Assembly: GCF_021155775.2 (NCBI RefSeq)
Contig: NC_060232.1
Location: 12,250,251-12,314,250, forward strand
Source of the DNA: Neodiprion pinetum
Lineage: Eukaryota > Arthropoda > Insecta > Hymenoptera > Diprionidae
DNA: 64,000 nt
Direction: 5' to 3'
Numbering within the stretch: the stretch's first letter is position 1; each line of letters begins with the position of its first letter. Made by a program: the position numbers and the translations under genes. The notes beneath the pieces were generated by a model that ran no database searches, had not been told where the DNA came from, and saw only the letters and a program-made list of their open reading frames with translations. Below, in pieces: positions 21,375 through 34,800 of the stretch.

Positions 21375-24300
21375 GATTTGACGTATTTTGTACCCGGTAC
21401 CTTTTTTCATCCACATTTAATCCTGTCGTTACGTTTGATTCCTGCTTTGCCAACCTGCGTATCGGGTTTTTGTTGGTATTCTGTACCGGTAACAAATACT
21501 GTCGATAAGAAAAAGGTCAATGTGCCAACTGTTCGACCAACTGCAGGAATTATTATATTTTTTTATTGTATCGCCTGGGACAATGTATTTTACTGTAAAC
21601 CCGATTTCATCAAAATATAAAGCATTCCGTATCAAATCAAACTAAACGATGCCATTTTTCTTAACCCCTCTCGATTTTTTCGCTCTGCTCAATCAATTGA
21701 GTATAACGTATTGCAAGGGTCAGCCACGACTTTTTTTTAAATCGAGTATTCCCCTGTAAAACTCGTCGGAAAAAATCGGATCTCACCGTTTCCGTTTGAA
21801 ATAATATACGCAGAGGATATTCTTGATAATTCAGTCAGCGGCGTTTTTGGGACTGATGGCGAAGAATAAGATATCGAGTCGTGACTCAGACAAGATGAGT
21901 TTGGTTACTGTAAAAAATATCGATTTTAAAATAGTTCCCAGAGTACCAAATTATCGTAGAATTCAAGACTCATCTGGGAGTACAAAAATGGCTACATGTG
22001 TTATTAATCTTTTCCATTCTAATCTCACACACAGTTTTGTTGTAGATTACATGAATTTCAATCTATCGAGGAGTCTACACCGAGTTTTATGACGCATGAC
22101 GATATTGAGTTACTTTCTAGACAACTTATGGTTCTTGAACGACGTCATCGAATTAGTTGGCAATTGACAATAAAAGAAAGATTTTAAGATGCACGTGATT
22201 CGAACAATTAGATGTTTTTTTTTTTTTTTTTTAATAGTATTTCAGTGTTAAAAATGTCGTTGAACTGACTGATTATACGTGTTTCATCGCGCAATTTTTG
22301 TTGAAGCACGTTAACATTTTGAGGGTTGATCATGTTACTCACGAAAATCGATGTACAACTTTTTGCATTTTCTGCGTAAATTTGTTTATCACTATCAAAC
22401 ACTGTGGAAAAGCAACCGTGATATTTAACGTTTATGTACAGTATTACATTTGACTTGTCAGTCCGTTGCTAACTTGGCCTTTGTGGGTTTGTCACGCTTT
22501 TCCATTCGAAAGTGAAAACTGATTTAATACGTCTCAGAAAAAGTACCAAAGTTTATATTCTGACGAATCTGATTTGAAGATGCAGCCACTGTTGGTTTTG
22601 TAAATGTACAGTGTAGTTCTACAAATACATTTTTATATCTTTCTGTCAAGTTCAGTGAAAAAATAACCTGATGTAAATTTAATATTGTATGTTACTATAT
22701 ATATCCTGCATGAAATGCAATATCATTGAAGTCAGAATTGAAAAATGACTTAGTTTATAATCGTAACGTATTGAAAAAATAATGACACGGATCCATTCAT
22801 GATTGCGTGACTAATGAACGGGTAGACTTGATGATCTGATCATACGTTTGCTTTTTTAATTGACGAAAGTCGTGTAAGAATCAAGCATTGCCTACAATCA
22901 TGATTCAAATAATGCATTTGCCTTTGTTCGAGAGATAAAGGTGGACTCAAATAAAAATCTATTACACAGATATTTGAAGGAATACGATAGCCAAAATAAC
23001 GCAGAACGATTCATTTCCGTGAAAAATTTTGTTCAATTCGTACAAAAAATGTCAATCTTCTGTGAAGAAAGTTTATACGCAAGGAACTTTCATTACAGAA
23101 GATTGTTTTTTTTTTTTTTTCAGGATACTTACTACCATAATCCAAATTTTTCTGGAAGGAATTTTTGATCTAATCTTTTTTAGTCATTTTAAAAACGAAA
23201 AACTCGATATTATCGAAATTTCACCAGAGTCCTACCTTAATAAATCACAACAGGTATATTAAAAATAATAAAAGCATGGAAAATTTTTTTAAAATTAAGG
23301 AAACGTTGTAGTTATGATAATTCTAAAACATTGCGCGTGTGTTCTTGTTGGGGAAGGAATTCCGACATAAAAAAATGATGACATTTGAATTTAATTTGCT
23401 TACAAACGAACTCCCTGAAATTCATGAAAAATACGCATCAACTTCTTATTAAAATTTATTAACGTGAGGTTTTCCAGGATCTTGTCATCGTCTTCAGCGA
23501 ACTTGTGCAACAATAATAATAAAAATAGTGATAGCAATGACAATAATAACAACAAAACCAATTGCAGCCGTCTTCAACCTTCTTCAAAGTTTAGCATATG
23601 TTATAGAAAATCCGATTGACAATATCAGACAAGTTGTCATAGCTTTACAATTTGCATGACAAAAATTCACACTTATCGTAAGGTTAATGATGTGAAAAAT
23701 CCTACGTACACTCGTTCAGATTTGATTTATTTTCACGCTGTCAAACAACGAAGCATCTCGAAACTTGGATTTGCGAAAAAAAAATTAACTTTCCAAATAC
23801 ATGTACACAGAGTCTCTTAAAAAAATGTGGCTCATCCCGAGCGGTTTCCGAGAATATTTTTTAATCAGGCTCGTTTAAATCAACCCTCGTATCTTTTATC
23901 CTGTCGAGCTATTTAATTTAACGATATAAAAGAAATTTCACTCAGTGAATTTTCATTATTAAAGGCTTTACCTGACCCGGTTAGTTAGCTCAATATTAAA
24001 TGCAGCGAAATTTTTTTCACCGTTATAAGGTCTACGTGCTCGAACGTTGGTATCTTCCGTTATACCCGACTTGGATTGTACGTGTATAATATTTTGTTAC
24101 ATACACAATTACTCGCACAGGTGTACGTACGTCCTTCTTGTCCTTATTCTGACTACGGAGGACGTGATTCCATTACAGAATATTATTTTAATTGCCTTAA
24201 GCTTAAAACTTAACGTAGCATATAATTTCCTTCTCCACTTTTTCGTTGCTCTCTTTCTATCACACTTTATCTCTTTCCTTTTCTCGCTGTCTTTCTCATT

Positions 24301-27300
24301 CTCGTTTTTCGTTTCATCCAATTTTTCACTCTACTTTTACTACGGGTACATTGGAGAATTACCGGAAATTCCCAGTCGCTTCTCTTGCATAATCCTCGTG
24401 AATGCAATTTTTCCTGCATATGATGATAAGTCTTCCGTTGAGTAAAAAATTTTCAGCCGTTACTGAAAATGAACAATTCGGTGTATTGGTGCAATAAGGG
24501 TGTAAGTGCATGTTTTCTTAATTTGTAATATTGGCGTTCGAAATTATTAATCCTTTCGAAATTTCCCGCAAGGTTCGAAGCAATTTCATATATTGGAATG
24601 TCATACTATTTCATTCCCAATATTGTGTTCATTAGATTAATATATCGAACTATACTCGCAATGCCTTGCACTTGTACCTTTTTTTACACGAATGTTTTTC
24701 GTCATTACAGTTTTACAACTGGTTAGAAATTTAATACCGAGAAGTTCGTCCGGCACAAACGATTGTTTATCTGCCGTAAGGCAGTTTCAAGTGTACGAAA
24801 CCCTGCTTAGTTCAGATTTTTCAAACCTGTCACTTATACCCTTTTCATACTAACCCCCTCAATTTTAATCATGGCTTACGCTGCTAACGGAATCTTGAAA
24901 AATCCAGATTCAATTTCGATATGATTTTATGAAACAAAGTTTTAGCAATGTCAATTCATCAGGATTAAACTTCTTAATCTGATATCGGCTCGCGGATTAT
25001 AAAAATTGGTTTGTGATTGTCTGGGGTAATTAAATCTGATTTTTGTTTTCTCATTGGGTGTATTAATTGATTTTGTTTATAATGACAAGAAAATTTGATT
25101 TATTTATCATTCTCATATATCTTGTGCTACGTGACACTAGGTAATGATTTGTAAAATTTAGTGTCTTTATTCGGCCTAAAAAAAAAAAAAAAAAAATTCC
25201 TCAATTCTGTGCACAACTGTTCCATTTTTTTCAAATTATTTTTCATACACGGTTGACTTTTGAAAAAGCAAAGGTGTAGGAAAAATGTTTTCTATGTAAG
25301 AAATTCTGAATTTCTTGAAAGCATATCAGTTTTTAACGGGGATTTATATTTTTAAAAGATTCATTTTTTTTACGAAAAACTTTTTGCTGTGGTTTCCATT
25401 GGAAGAAGGTGCGATTCTAATTTTTACACTAAAGGTTCGTTTCCTTCTTACCGTGTAATAAATATGAATTTTGTAGAGAAGGACTTGCAGGAGATGACTA
25501 TCATATACATTCGTCATCATTCAATTGGAAAGTAGCGTCCTTTTTTGCAACAAGTTTATTTTACGGCGTTCAATTTTGAAATCAAAAATATGAGAAGTAA
25601 CTTTGAAAATTATTTCCTACTCGGCGATACGGAGAAGGCACAGACTTTCATGAAAGAACCACATGGTTCCAATGATCATGTTCGTTACCTCGTTGAAAAA
25701 TGTTAAAATATTTTGAGAATTGGCTTAAAAGTCTGATTCAGTCGATTGTTTTTACGAAATAAAGTAGTTTTCCTCCATTCGATGTACTAAATAAACCAAA
25801 TGAAATTGAGGGTTGAAAACAACATGAAAGAATGAAAAATACATTTTGTAACGTCTCGAGACTATATAGTATCAAACGAATTAATTCTGAGTATGTTACA
25901 ACTAATTCAAGGGTGTTTAGATTACAACTCATCCCAATCCAGGAATTACTAAAATTTAAATAAGTCAAAATCTGTAAGCAGAATTGTGTTTCAAGGTTAT
26001 GAATGTGCTGTACAAAAATCACTCGATTTGACCTAAAATTTTAATAGTTTTGATTAGGGGTATGTCGACCTCCATCTAATTTAACAAATCGTATTTCACA
26101 ATTCTTACTCATCCTGGGAAATGAAATCTTTTTAAACTGTGTTGAATGACACAGCTTACGATTGTGCCTGTCCGTTGACCGAAAAAAATCTGAAGAATTG
26201 ATGATAAAAAAATATCTGATTTAGGATAATTTCGAATCGTGTAAAAATCTGCTGCAAATGTTTCCATTAAATTTTTGAACTTTTCTTAGTCAGCCCACAA
26301 GCATGATCATCAGCCCTATAATTTCTGAAAATTTAAACAAATTTCATTTCTTCTTATTGAGAAAATAATGCTGTGTAAATCTCCTACAGATTATTTAAAT
26401 ACTCTTATCGATCAGCGATGTTGGCGCTGATATTCTTCGGGTTTTTATGTTCCTTTTTCTGTCAGTTTTAAAGACGCTTTTTCACCAGATATGTCGTGTC
26501 TCATTGACCAGAGGTTACGAGAATGCACTAAATAATTTACACAATTAGGTGGAACGTCGGTTTGTAATTTTTTTGCTAAATTTATCGATTTTTCACGTGT
26601 ACAAACACAGTTTTATATATGAACCAGTTGCTTGTGATCCATGGTTCCTCAGAGACGACTCTTGTTCCTCTCGATGTGTAGAATTTTTTAATCCCATTTG
26701 ACCTTGATAGTCAAAATCGAGATCAATTTTACGGGGGAATATCTTTCACGATCTGAAGAATCATCTGGTAAAACGGCGATTAATAATTTTTTCACACCCT
26801 GTACACGAAAAGAATGTAAGCATTCTTTAACCGTCATTAAAATACCTACTTCTACGTATATTCCATTTCAAGATGAAAATTTCCGAGGGCCAATCAGTAC
26901 TGCTGTCAGGTAAGTGGATCCTTAGGGTACAGCCGACGAATTTTTCAAGTTTCTGAATAGCTTACGTAGTTGGTGGTGCTCGTGGTGCTTGGTAAGTGAG
27001 GCGTGTATTCCTCTTCGAAAACCTTGAACGTGAACCACGAGGAAACTAATAGATAACCGTAAACCGAAAATGGGGCACTGGCGGGCCCCCATAGTGGAAG
27101 AAGAGACATTTTTTACATCTCTTGAAATATTTAGGGTGACTTTGCATATTTCAGGACCTTCGGTTTGGCCTCAGGATACTGTCCAACGCGTGGAACGGGT
27201 CCTTGGAAAGTCAGTCGAGTCGAAACTGTTCCCATCGACCGGGCATTGCCCGAGAAAATTATCATACCAAATTTTCTTCAATAAAAGTAACGATCGTTAC

Positions 27301-27940
27301 CTTTTCTCAACCCAAATTCGAAGCTTCCTTCTTCGTTTTCGGTCAATTTCCACCATTCATATTCTTCTCGTACATTCTTCCGCTCCCTCTCCACGCTTGT
27401 TTATAAATTACCCCTAATGTGACGCCGTCGATCGTGTCTTTCATCGCGGCACCAGGTTCGCGTCGCGAAACCTGAGATCTTATACTGTTTTTTTTTTTTT
27501 GTTTTTTTTTCGGAGTAACGACTTCTTGATCTCCGTCAGCTGTGCCTGGGGACCAAAGATTGGAAAAGAGTTTGGCAATCTATCTGTTTCCCCTTTCGCT
27601 TTTGCTGCAGTGTAGCATCGGCAACACAGGTACGCCACCTAACGTTCTACAGCTGTGTGGGTACAGATTCGTGATAGAAATATAGCAGGGTCTCGAAGAG
27701 TATAACCGCAACGCGAAGTGGGAAGATAAAGATTTTGAAAAGATTTTAATATCAGATAGGATTGAGTCTGAGACGTTGCAGAAGGTAAACACGAGCGCAA
27801 CTGAAGCAGGATGAAAACTTGTACTTTGTCACCGTGAGGTGAAGGCACCTGCACATTTATAACCGACCCGCCGGGTGAGAACATCTATAGGCGTGCAATC
27901 TTTCCAGATTACATCTTGGATCATATAACGTTTTTAAAAA
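21375..27940. other. No gene seen (6.5 kb)
   Basis: AT-rich, with long homopolymers (T run near 22,214, A run near 25,180). Two good splice donors occur close together at 26909 (GTCAG|GTAAGT) and 26991 (CTTG|GTAAGT), but no ORF with a start codon leads into either in the phase that the downstream bZIP gene needs. ORFs at 21,823-22,092, 24,047-24,445 and 27,070-27,417 show no recognisable domain. Confidence 0.55.
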
Positions 27941-27963
27941 AAAAGTTAACCTTAGATTCTCGG

Positions 27964-28235
27964 GGATATAAAAGCGGCCGCGGCAGTCGTTCAACGAGTA
28001 CATGCCCCGAAGGCCTTTTGTAAATTTTAACGTTTCTCAAAGCTGAGCTTCACCCTGTATTGTTGCAATATTTACGGATAATACGGCTGTTGGAAAAAAA
28101 TATTCTTCTACTATGCACAGGTTTATTTTTGCGTTGGTGAATACGCGAATTGCGACTAATGCAGTCGATTCACCTGAAGCCCCCACAACTGGCTCTCATT
28201 TGCTCGATTTCGGTCAAGTGTTCAACAACCGATAA
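27964..28235 (+). promoter_or_regulatory. TATA-box core promoter candidate with a 40-codon ORF
   Basis: GGGATATAAAAGCGGCCGCG is a strong TATA element in a GC-rich setting, the form used by highly expressed, tissue-specific insect genes such as cuticle or peptide genes. A weak initiator-like TTCAACG lies about 27 nt downstream. The first ATG gives 14 codons. A second ATG at 28113 gives a 40-residue ORF to 28235 with a hydrophobic start (MHRFIFALV) but no clear cleavage site. No supporting downstream exon was found. Confidence 0.3.
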
Positions 28236-28239
28236 ATGG

Positions 28240-31200
28240 AAGTGGATTTCGGACAACGATTTTCTGCTACGAATATGGTCTTGCCTATATTTTCATACGT
28301 ACGGAGGAGAAGGATTATTTGAGTCAAGTGGTATTCGATTGATTCGACTAAATGCTGTAGACAAATCTGGCGAACGCAATATTTACTCAATTTAATGAAA
28401 TACTTGCGAGAATTTGATACTGAATTGAGTCAGACCTTTGAATGATCATGCTGACTATTAATTTATTCAGGATACCACGGCGTGAGTGTTTTGACGTAAT
28501 GTGAATATTGTATCAAGAAAATGTGTGACTGAAATGACTAAAAATTGGATTGAATGCACCTCGATCGTTTTCTTTTAAAAATATGAAACTGTTGTAGCAA
28601 AATAAATTGAGCTTCTTTTAATTCATGTTTCGTTGAGTCAAAAAGTTTAGTGGTCGAAGCAGGTAATGAAATTTGTTCTTACAAAAATCTTTTGCATTGA
28701 CTGAACATTAAAGTTAATCAAACTCACAAACGTATTCTTCGCATTGTATCATTCAAAATTCTGGTGACTCAAAATTTTGCCGGATTTACGCGACATTTAA
28801 CGGGTGAAACCCGAAAACTTGATGTTACAGGATAGAAGTATAAATTGAATATGCGTCAATAGTTTTGGTTTATTTGTCGTTAATATCAATTGCGATGACT
28901 CGAAACCATGCTTTCTTCACTTGTGATATGTCTGACGACAAACTAACTATATTGGAATTGTTGAATTGAAATCATCGTATTTGGAAAAAAATGAGGGATA
29001 CTAAATTGAAGCGAACAGACTCCAGCAAAATCCCTTTTGTTTGTTCAAGAATTCCTTTCCCTCCGTGTGCTTGATATCCAAGCAGAAGATCAAAGAAAAA
29101 TTTCAACACCTCCAGTGGGTGCTACTCGAGTTTACTATCACGTGCCGTGCAGAGGCATTAATTTTTTGCACCCTTTGCGCAAAACGAACAATCGTAACAT
29201 TAAATCTGCTCACAATCTGTGCTCAGTCTATTCAGGAAAATTTATACCGATATTCAGTAATTACGAATATTACCTAAAACCTTTACAAGGTTACAGAAAG
29301 TTGAATGTGGTAGATGGCTCGGGGAAGCGAAATTCGCGTCAGGGAAATCTTCGCGAAAGTTTCACCGATATCTAAACGTACCTGTGTGTGCAAGAGTTTC
29401 ACCCCATCCAGTCCCCTTCTTCTTTTGTACTCATTGATTCGAGTGCACTTTTGGGACTTGGCGTTTCAGATTTACTAGCCTGCGTATTTTCTCGTTGGCT
29501 GCGATCGATATATCCATCGAGGATATGTGCATAGGTGAAAAATTGCCATTGAACCAGCAATGAAGCGCAATATAACGAACTGCGGATCCTGCGGAAGTCT
29601 TAACAGCAAGTGCTCGAATGATTTCTGGGCATGGCGTTGATATCTGCAGCAAAAATGTCGGCGTCGGATCGAAGTAACTACAACAATTTTGGAGCTTCGT
29701 TTCGCATTACGATAACTAATAGGGTGAGACATGCTGTTGTTATACACTTGGCAGAAGATTGACAATCTGGTAATGGACCGGGGGATATTTTACGGAGGAA
29801 AAGTAATCCGCTGTCGACGTCTGTTCCGGACACCGGGAACTAATCAGTGACGCCCTAATTGCCAGACCGTACCCCGTTCGTCTTTGCCTTCACCTTGCAG
29901 AACCAGATTAGAACCCTTTGCTTATTCTCGCGCTTCTGTATTCACCGTGTTACACCTGGCAAAAACTGTGCCATTATTCCACCCTCGATTTTGCAATCAT
30001 CCGAGCGATCGCTGCAACGATTGTGTTTCTTTCCGATGTTCCTTCAACTTCTGTATTTAATTTTATTAGTCTTGTTGATTAGCATTTGAATAATTTATTT
30101 CTGTACATCCGAGTTCGTGTCGCTAATTTTCTCAAGGTCCTTGGCTTGGGAAAATTCGAATTCTTGTAGGAAATACATTTTTACACAATTATTATTTTTA
30201 GCCCCGGTCTGTTTACTTTACCCAAAGTTCATTTTTGATGCGGGGTCTCCAGCGACCCCGGCGTGACACCGGTGTTTGCGATGGAAGGTGTAGTCTCCCG
30301 AATTTTTATCTTCCACTTTATTTTAGTACGGTTATATATTTATTCAGTTCGTTACGAAAAGTCTTATCAATTTATCGTAACATGAATTGGTGATTTGTTT
30401 GAGATGTTTTCTTCTTGGTTTTGTGAATTTCTGAAATTTTCAGCTGGTCAAATCCAGGTCTTTGCTCATCTGGAAGACTTTTTCTTTTAGATAAACTATA
30501 GTTGCCAAAATCTCTCTGATGAATTTTTACAACAGAGGTAGAGCGACTTGAATTCAATAATGAATTCAAATGAACTTTTCCAGTACACTTGATGATACCA
30601 GCGATATATAATTCGTAAATAACTTTACCTATTATTCACAAAATGTCTCAATTTCTACAAAATCTACCGAATGCCTTCACCTCCCTGTTGTTTATTGAAA
30701 TTGAACTTACTTAACACCGATCAAACATTTACAAATAACCGTAAATTAACTTGGAACTAATTTACAAACTATAAACCAATGAACAAGCTTTTCGAGGTGC
30801 GCAACGTAAAGATTGATGTACCAATCGACGAACTGTGAACTTATCGAAATAAATTTCAAAATTAGTTCAGAACTGTTCAAGTGGGATATTTTGCGTGCGG
30901 AGTATTACTTGAACAGCGTGAACCGGAAACTCCTTCGCTTGAGGAGAGCCTTCGAAACCTGAATGCTCGAAAACCTTTCTTTGTTTCCGTATCCATACAT
31001 ATATGTATGAAGAATACTTACTCAGGAGTCAAGAGATAACACCAAGCTCATATGTTTCACTTAAGGGTCTCCGCAGGCTCTGCGTATCCTTTCGGCTTAC
31101 GCGATATACGAGACCAGAAAATATTGTCGTACGATTTTATACTCTTTGTGACTCACGTACCTGAATCCAAGCTTCTAATGCACCCATATAATATTAATTC

Positions 31201-31730
31201 ATCCCCACGAGAATCGACGACACTGTTGATCTGTATTTCATGTCCTGAACATGTGTTACTTCGCAACTACAGTTGCGAAATTGACCAAATGTTTACAATC
31301 GAAATTCTTACTGATTTGCAGGAATAAGGGCAGTGTTGATATTGTTTCCACGATGACCATAATAATCACCTTCTAGTCTTATGTTGCCCTAAAGAATTTC
31401 ATTTCCCAAAGTTCTTCCCGCGCTTTTCCGTTCATTAAGCAAAATCCTTCGTGTTCATTGATCTAATTTACCTCTCTACGGATTTTGAATTCGTCGTTTA
31501 CTCAATTATGGAAACATTCAACCGCATCCCGTAATATAATTTTAAAATTATAGGAACCTTGTAAAAGATACTTCAGCAATCACGAAAAAATGAACAGATG
31601 ATACGAATTTTTCAATTCTTCCAAATCTATACCTTTCGTATCACACAACTCCGATATTAGATATCGGAGTTCAGACTCAAAAAACTGGTCACACAGTTTA
31701 CTCATCCCTTGTATTTTTACGTATTATTTC
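28240..31730. other. No gene seen (3.5 kb)
   Basis: AT-rich. A perfect GC-rich hairpin (GGGGTC-TCCAGC-GACCCC) stands out at about 30,243-30,260. ORFs of up to 112 codons carry no motif. By position this is the intron upstream of the first recognised CREBL2-like coding exon. Confidence 0.55.
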
Positions 31731-31732
31731 AG

Positions 31733-31826
31733 GACGGATCCCGTGGCGATCGGAAAGAGGGCGGAAAGCGGGGACGCAAGCCTGGCCGGAAGGCGTCCGA
31801 CAAGGGAGATATGAAGGCGAAGCTCG
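31733..31826 (+). CDS. CREBL2: CREBL2-like exon: Lys/Arg-rich leader
   Basis: It follows acceptor TTATTTCAG, begins in phase 0 (DGSRGDRKEGGKRGRK...) and ends AAGCTCG|GTGCGT. The 31 whole codons end in MKAKL, which in the family directly precedes the basic region. Since the exon starts in phase 0 without ATG, a coding exon ending in phase 0 must lie upstream. Confidence 0.93.
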
Positions 31827-34800
31827 GTGCGTGGATCCTCTTTTGCTTGTGAACGCCTCATTTTTATTACCGATTTTCGACCCGATTCAATATTTTTTAA
31901 ACTGCTTGTGGATGATTTAGCATTATTTACGGAAGTATTCTAATTTAAATAATATGAACTTCGATTAAACGCATATGCAACGATGGGCTTTCAAATTATA
32001 GCTCCGTCATTTGAAATATGGTCCTGTTTCAACATCGTGTCTTATTTTTTTTTTGTTTGTATAATTCAATAAAATTTGAATTAATTAACGCATCTGCAAA
32101 GTGAGAGCTTTTGATCTTGAAAACTTGAAGCAAACTGTTTAATTTTCACTCGTTTAAAATATACGAAATGATAATTTTCTGAAATAATTCACAATCCGCC
32201 GAGGAAGCATTATCTTTTTTGAATCTATATATACGTATGTTATCCCTCGATCCATTGTATCTTCAACTTGACTATTCGTACACCGTGTCTGATAATTTAT
32301 TTTCAACAGACTTTAAAATCTGAATGAATAAAAGAATAATAATCATTTGATTATGCTGAAGAGCACGTTCCGCAAAACAAGAAAATCTTGGTGTAATCCT
32401 GCGCGCCGAAGCTTTAAACTTTGAAACTCCACCGCAAGAGCTGAGCTCGGCTTTACATTGAAGTTTACCCCGAGTTAACAGCTCTTCCTAGTCGATAGTG
32501 CTTTGAGAGTAGAAAAAAAGGTGAGAAGTTCAACCGAAAAAAACAAAAAAATACCTCTGAATCGATTACTCATTAGATAAATCAATTTCATTCGGTTTGT
32601 ATAGCTTTCACTTTGCAGATTATTTATATCTGCAATAACATTTGTGTGAAAACTACGCCAGACCCCGGATATCCAAAACGGATGTCCGGGGAATTTAAAG
32701 TTGGTACAAAAAATAGAGGAAAGAAAAACTGTACAAGTTCAGTTGCTTCGATCAGAAAGATACTAAAATCTCAGTATTTTCAGACAAGTGAGGAAATATT
32801 TAATCAGGATCATACATTCATTTGACAATAGCGTGTTTACTAAACTTCACCGAAGATCAAGTCCGAGAATAATTAGAAATGCATGCAGTAGAACTTTTAT
32901 CATAATAATCTGTCAACGGGAAAGCTGACATTTTTCATGTTCTTTAAATGCCTACACCTGAATTCCATGCTAAATTAAAAATACAGGCCTATGGGTACTT
33001 GATAATGAAATACGGTGAATTAGAATTCTCTTACCTTGTAGCAGTTATTGTACAGAGAACGACCCCGTAATTTTCTTTGAGATCTCACAAAGCATCGTTT
33101 TTGCCATTATCGCTGGGATTTTCGTTATAAATTTACTTCTTCGCGTCTCCAAACCTTTTCCTTTTTCCACACTGTCATCAATCCATTCCAAAGGTCAAAA
33201 TCACCGCTCATAAAATTATCCTACAATTTCAATCCGCTGTAAAAAGATATGTCGGATGATACCCCGTCCTCTCAAAAAGAACAACCAAAAGGACATTTGT
33301 CAGTTTATATGAAAGGGCGGTTTTATCACCGTGAAACAAGATTCGTATCGTATCGGGGGCAGATTTCATAACTTTCGCGATTTCAGTTTGTGAAGACTGA
33401 AATATTTACAATACCTTTCATCACTTTACTGTCAAGAAGAATATCGCTTTTATGGTTAAAAAAAAAATGAGTTACTTGTTTTGACATATCGTTACAATTC
33501 GTGGTCTCTAGAAACAAAAATTCAAAATTCTATCAAAACTTCCGCCGTACTTTGTTCAAACAGCTTTAGATCTTGAATACGTAAAATTTGTTCGGGATAT
33601 TGTTTCGATACTAGGTAAAACGGGAACCGACGATTTTAGTAAATCACTGTATAGAACTGGACGCACAAATGTATAACCACATATATCGACCACCATAACG
33701 ATAGTTACATATCTGATTAGGTAGAGCAGAATATTAATTAGCATATCCTAAGTTATGTACCCGGTATCTGAAGTTGTGTAATAATTTCAAATAAGATACT
33801 CAGTTCAAAAAAATTGCTCCGGATAAAAGAACATTTCAAACGAAATCGATGATTTGAATGTCAAATGACGAATCAAAGATCGCAGTGTTGATGTACAAAA
33901 AAAGCTTGTCCAATTATTATTTCGAAAATTCGACTAACGCACACGAAGTTTATTGACCCGCTTCAGTTGTAATCCTAAATAATGTACTTCCGCATGAAAT
34001 TTCAAGAGGATTAGGTGAACAAACTCGTTGGCAATAGTCAGGATTCGCGTAACAATTCGCCTTACCCTTAACGTAAGCGACTCCATCGCTGCTGCATAGT
34101 CTTTAACTTACTTTTGCATTAATTAGTACTTTTCACAGAGGATTACCCGTGCTAATGGCTAAATTCTGTCGGCAGAGTTAGAAGCTTTGAAGTTCGGCCG
34201 CGTGGCTGAACATGAATTCCTCTGAAGAAGCAAACCCTGGTGCCGATTTGTAATTATCCTTATGGTCTAAAATCTGCAATTTCACAATTTTCATTCCGTT
34301 TCTATTTCTACTGCATTAATTTCACTCGCGCAATGAATATTTATACTTTTGTGCTGTTCCTTCCGGTGTTTTGACAAGGCAATCTGTCGAACTCTTTCCC
34401 CACTGTAGTGAAAGCCAGAAGTGAGAACACCCTCTACATTGCCAGGAGGTCATTTACCCACAATAATTTGTGAAATGTTCTCATTCTTAGAGAGTTTGTA
34501 TAATCACAAGCGGGGGTAGAATAAAACTGGGGATTTTCACGAGGTTGAAGTTCGTAACTTTGATATAACGATGCATATTGAAGAAAAAAAAAAAAAAAGT
34601 TACTTCCCAGCCTCAGGATTGTTTGAAAATCGGTAATGCATAATTAAAAGAAAAGGTACTCATAATCTTTTCAAAATAGTAAATGAACGAGTTTTGTTTC
34701 GATGCTTTATCACGTTAACGTCACTAACTTCAATACTGTGGATTTTCACAATCTTTTCATACAAGTAAAAATATTTATTTAGTCTTCTACATCTCACTAA

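Noticed and set aside
26881..26995. Splice donors at 26909 and 26991 as the end of the missing first coding exon of the bZIP gene
   Set aside because: The first would end a plausible ATG-led frame in phase 1, and the second has no start codon after its last in-frame stop. Exon 31733 needs phase 0.
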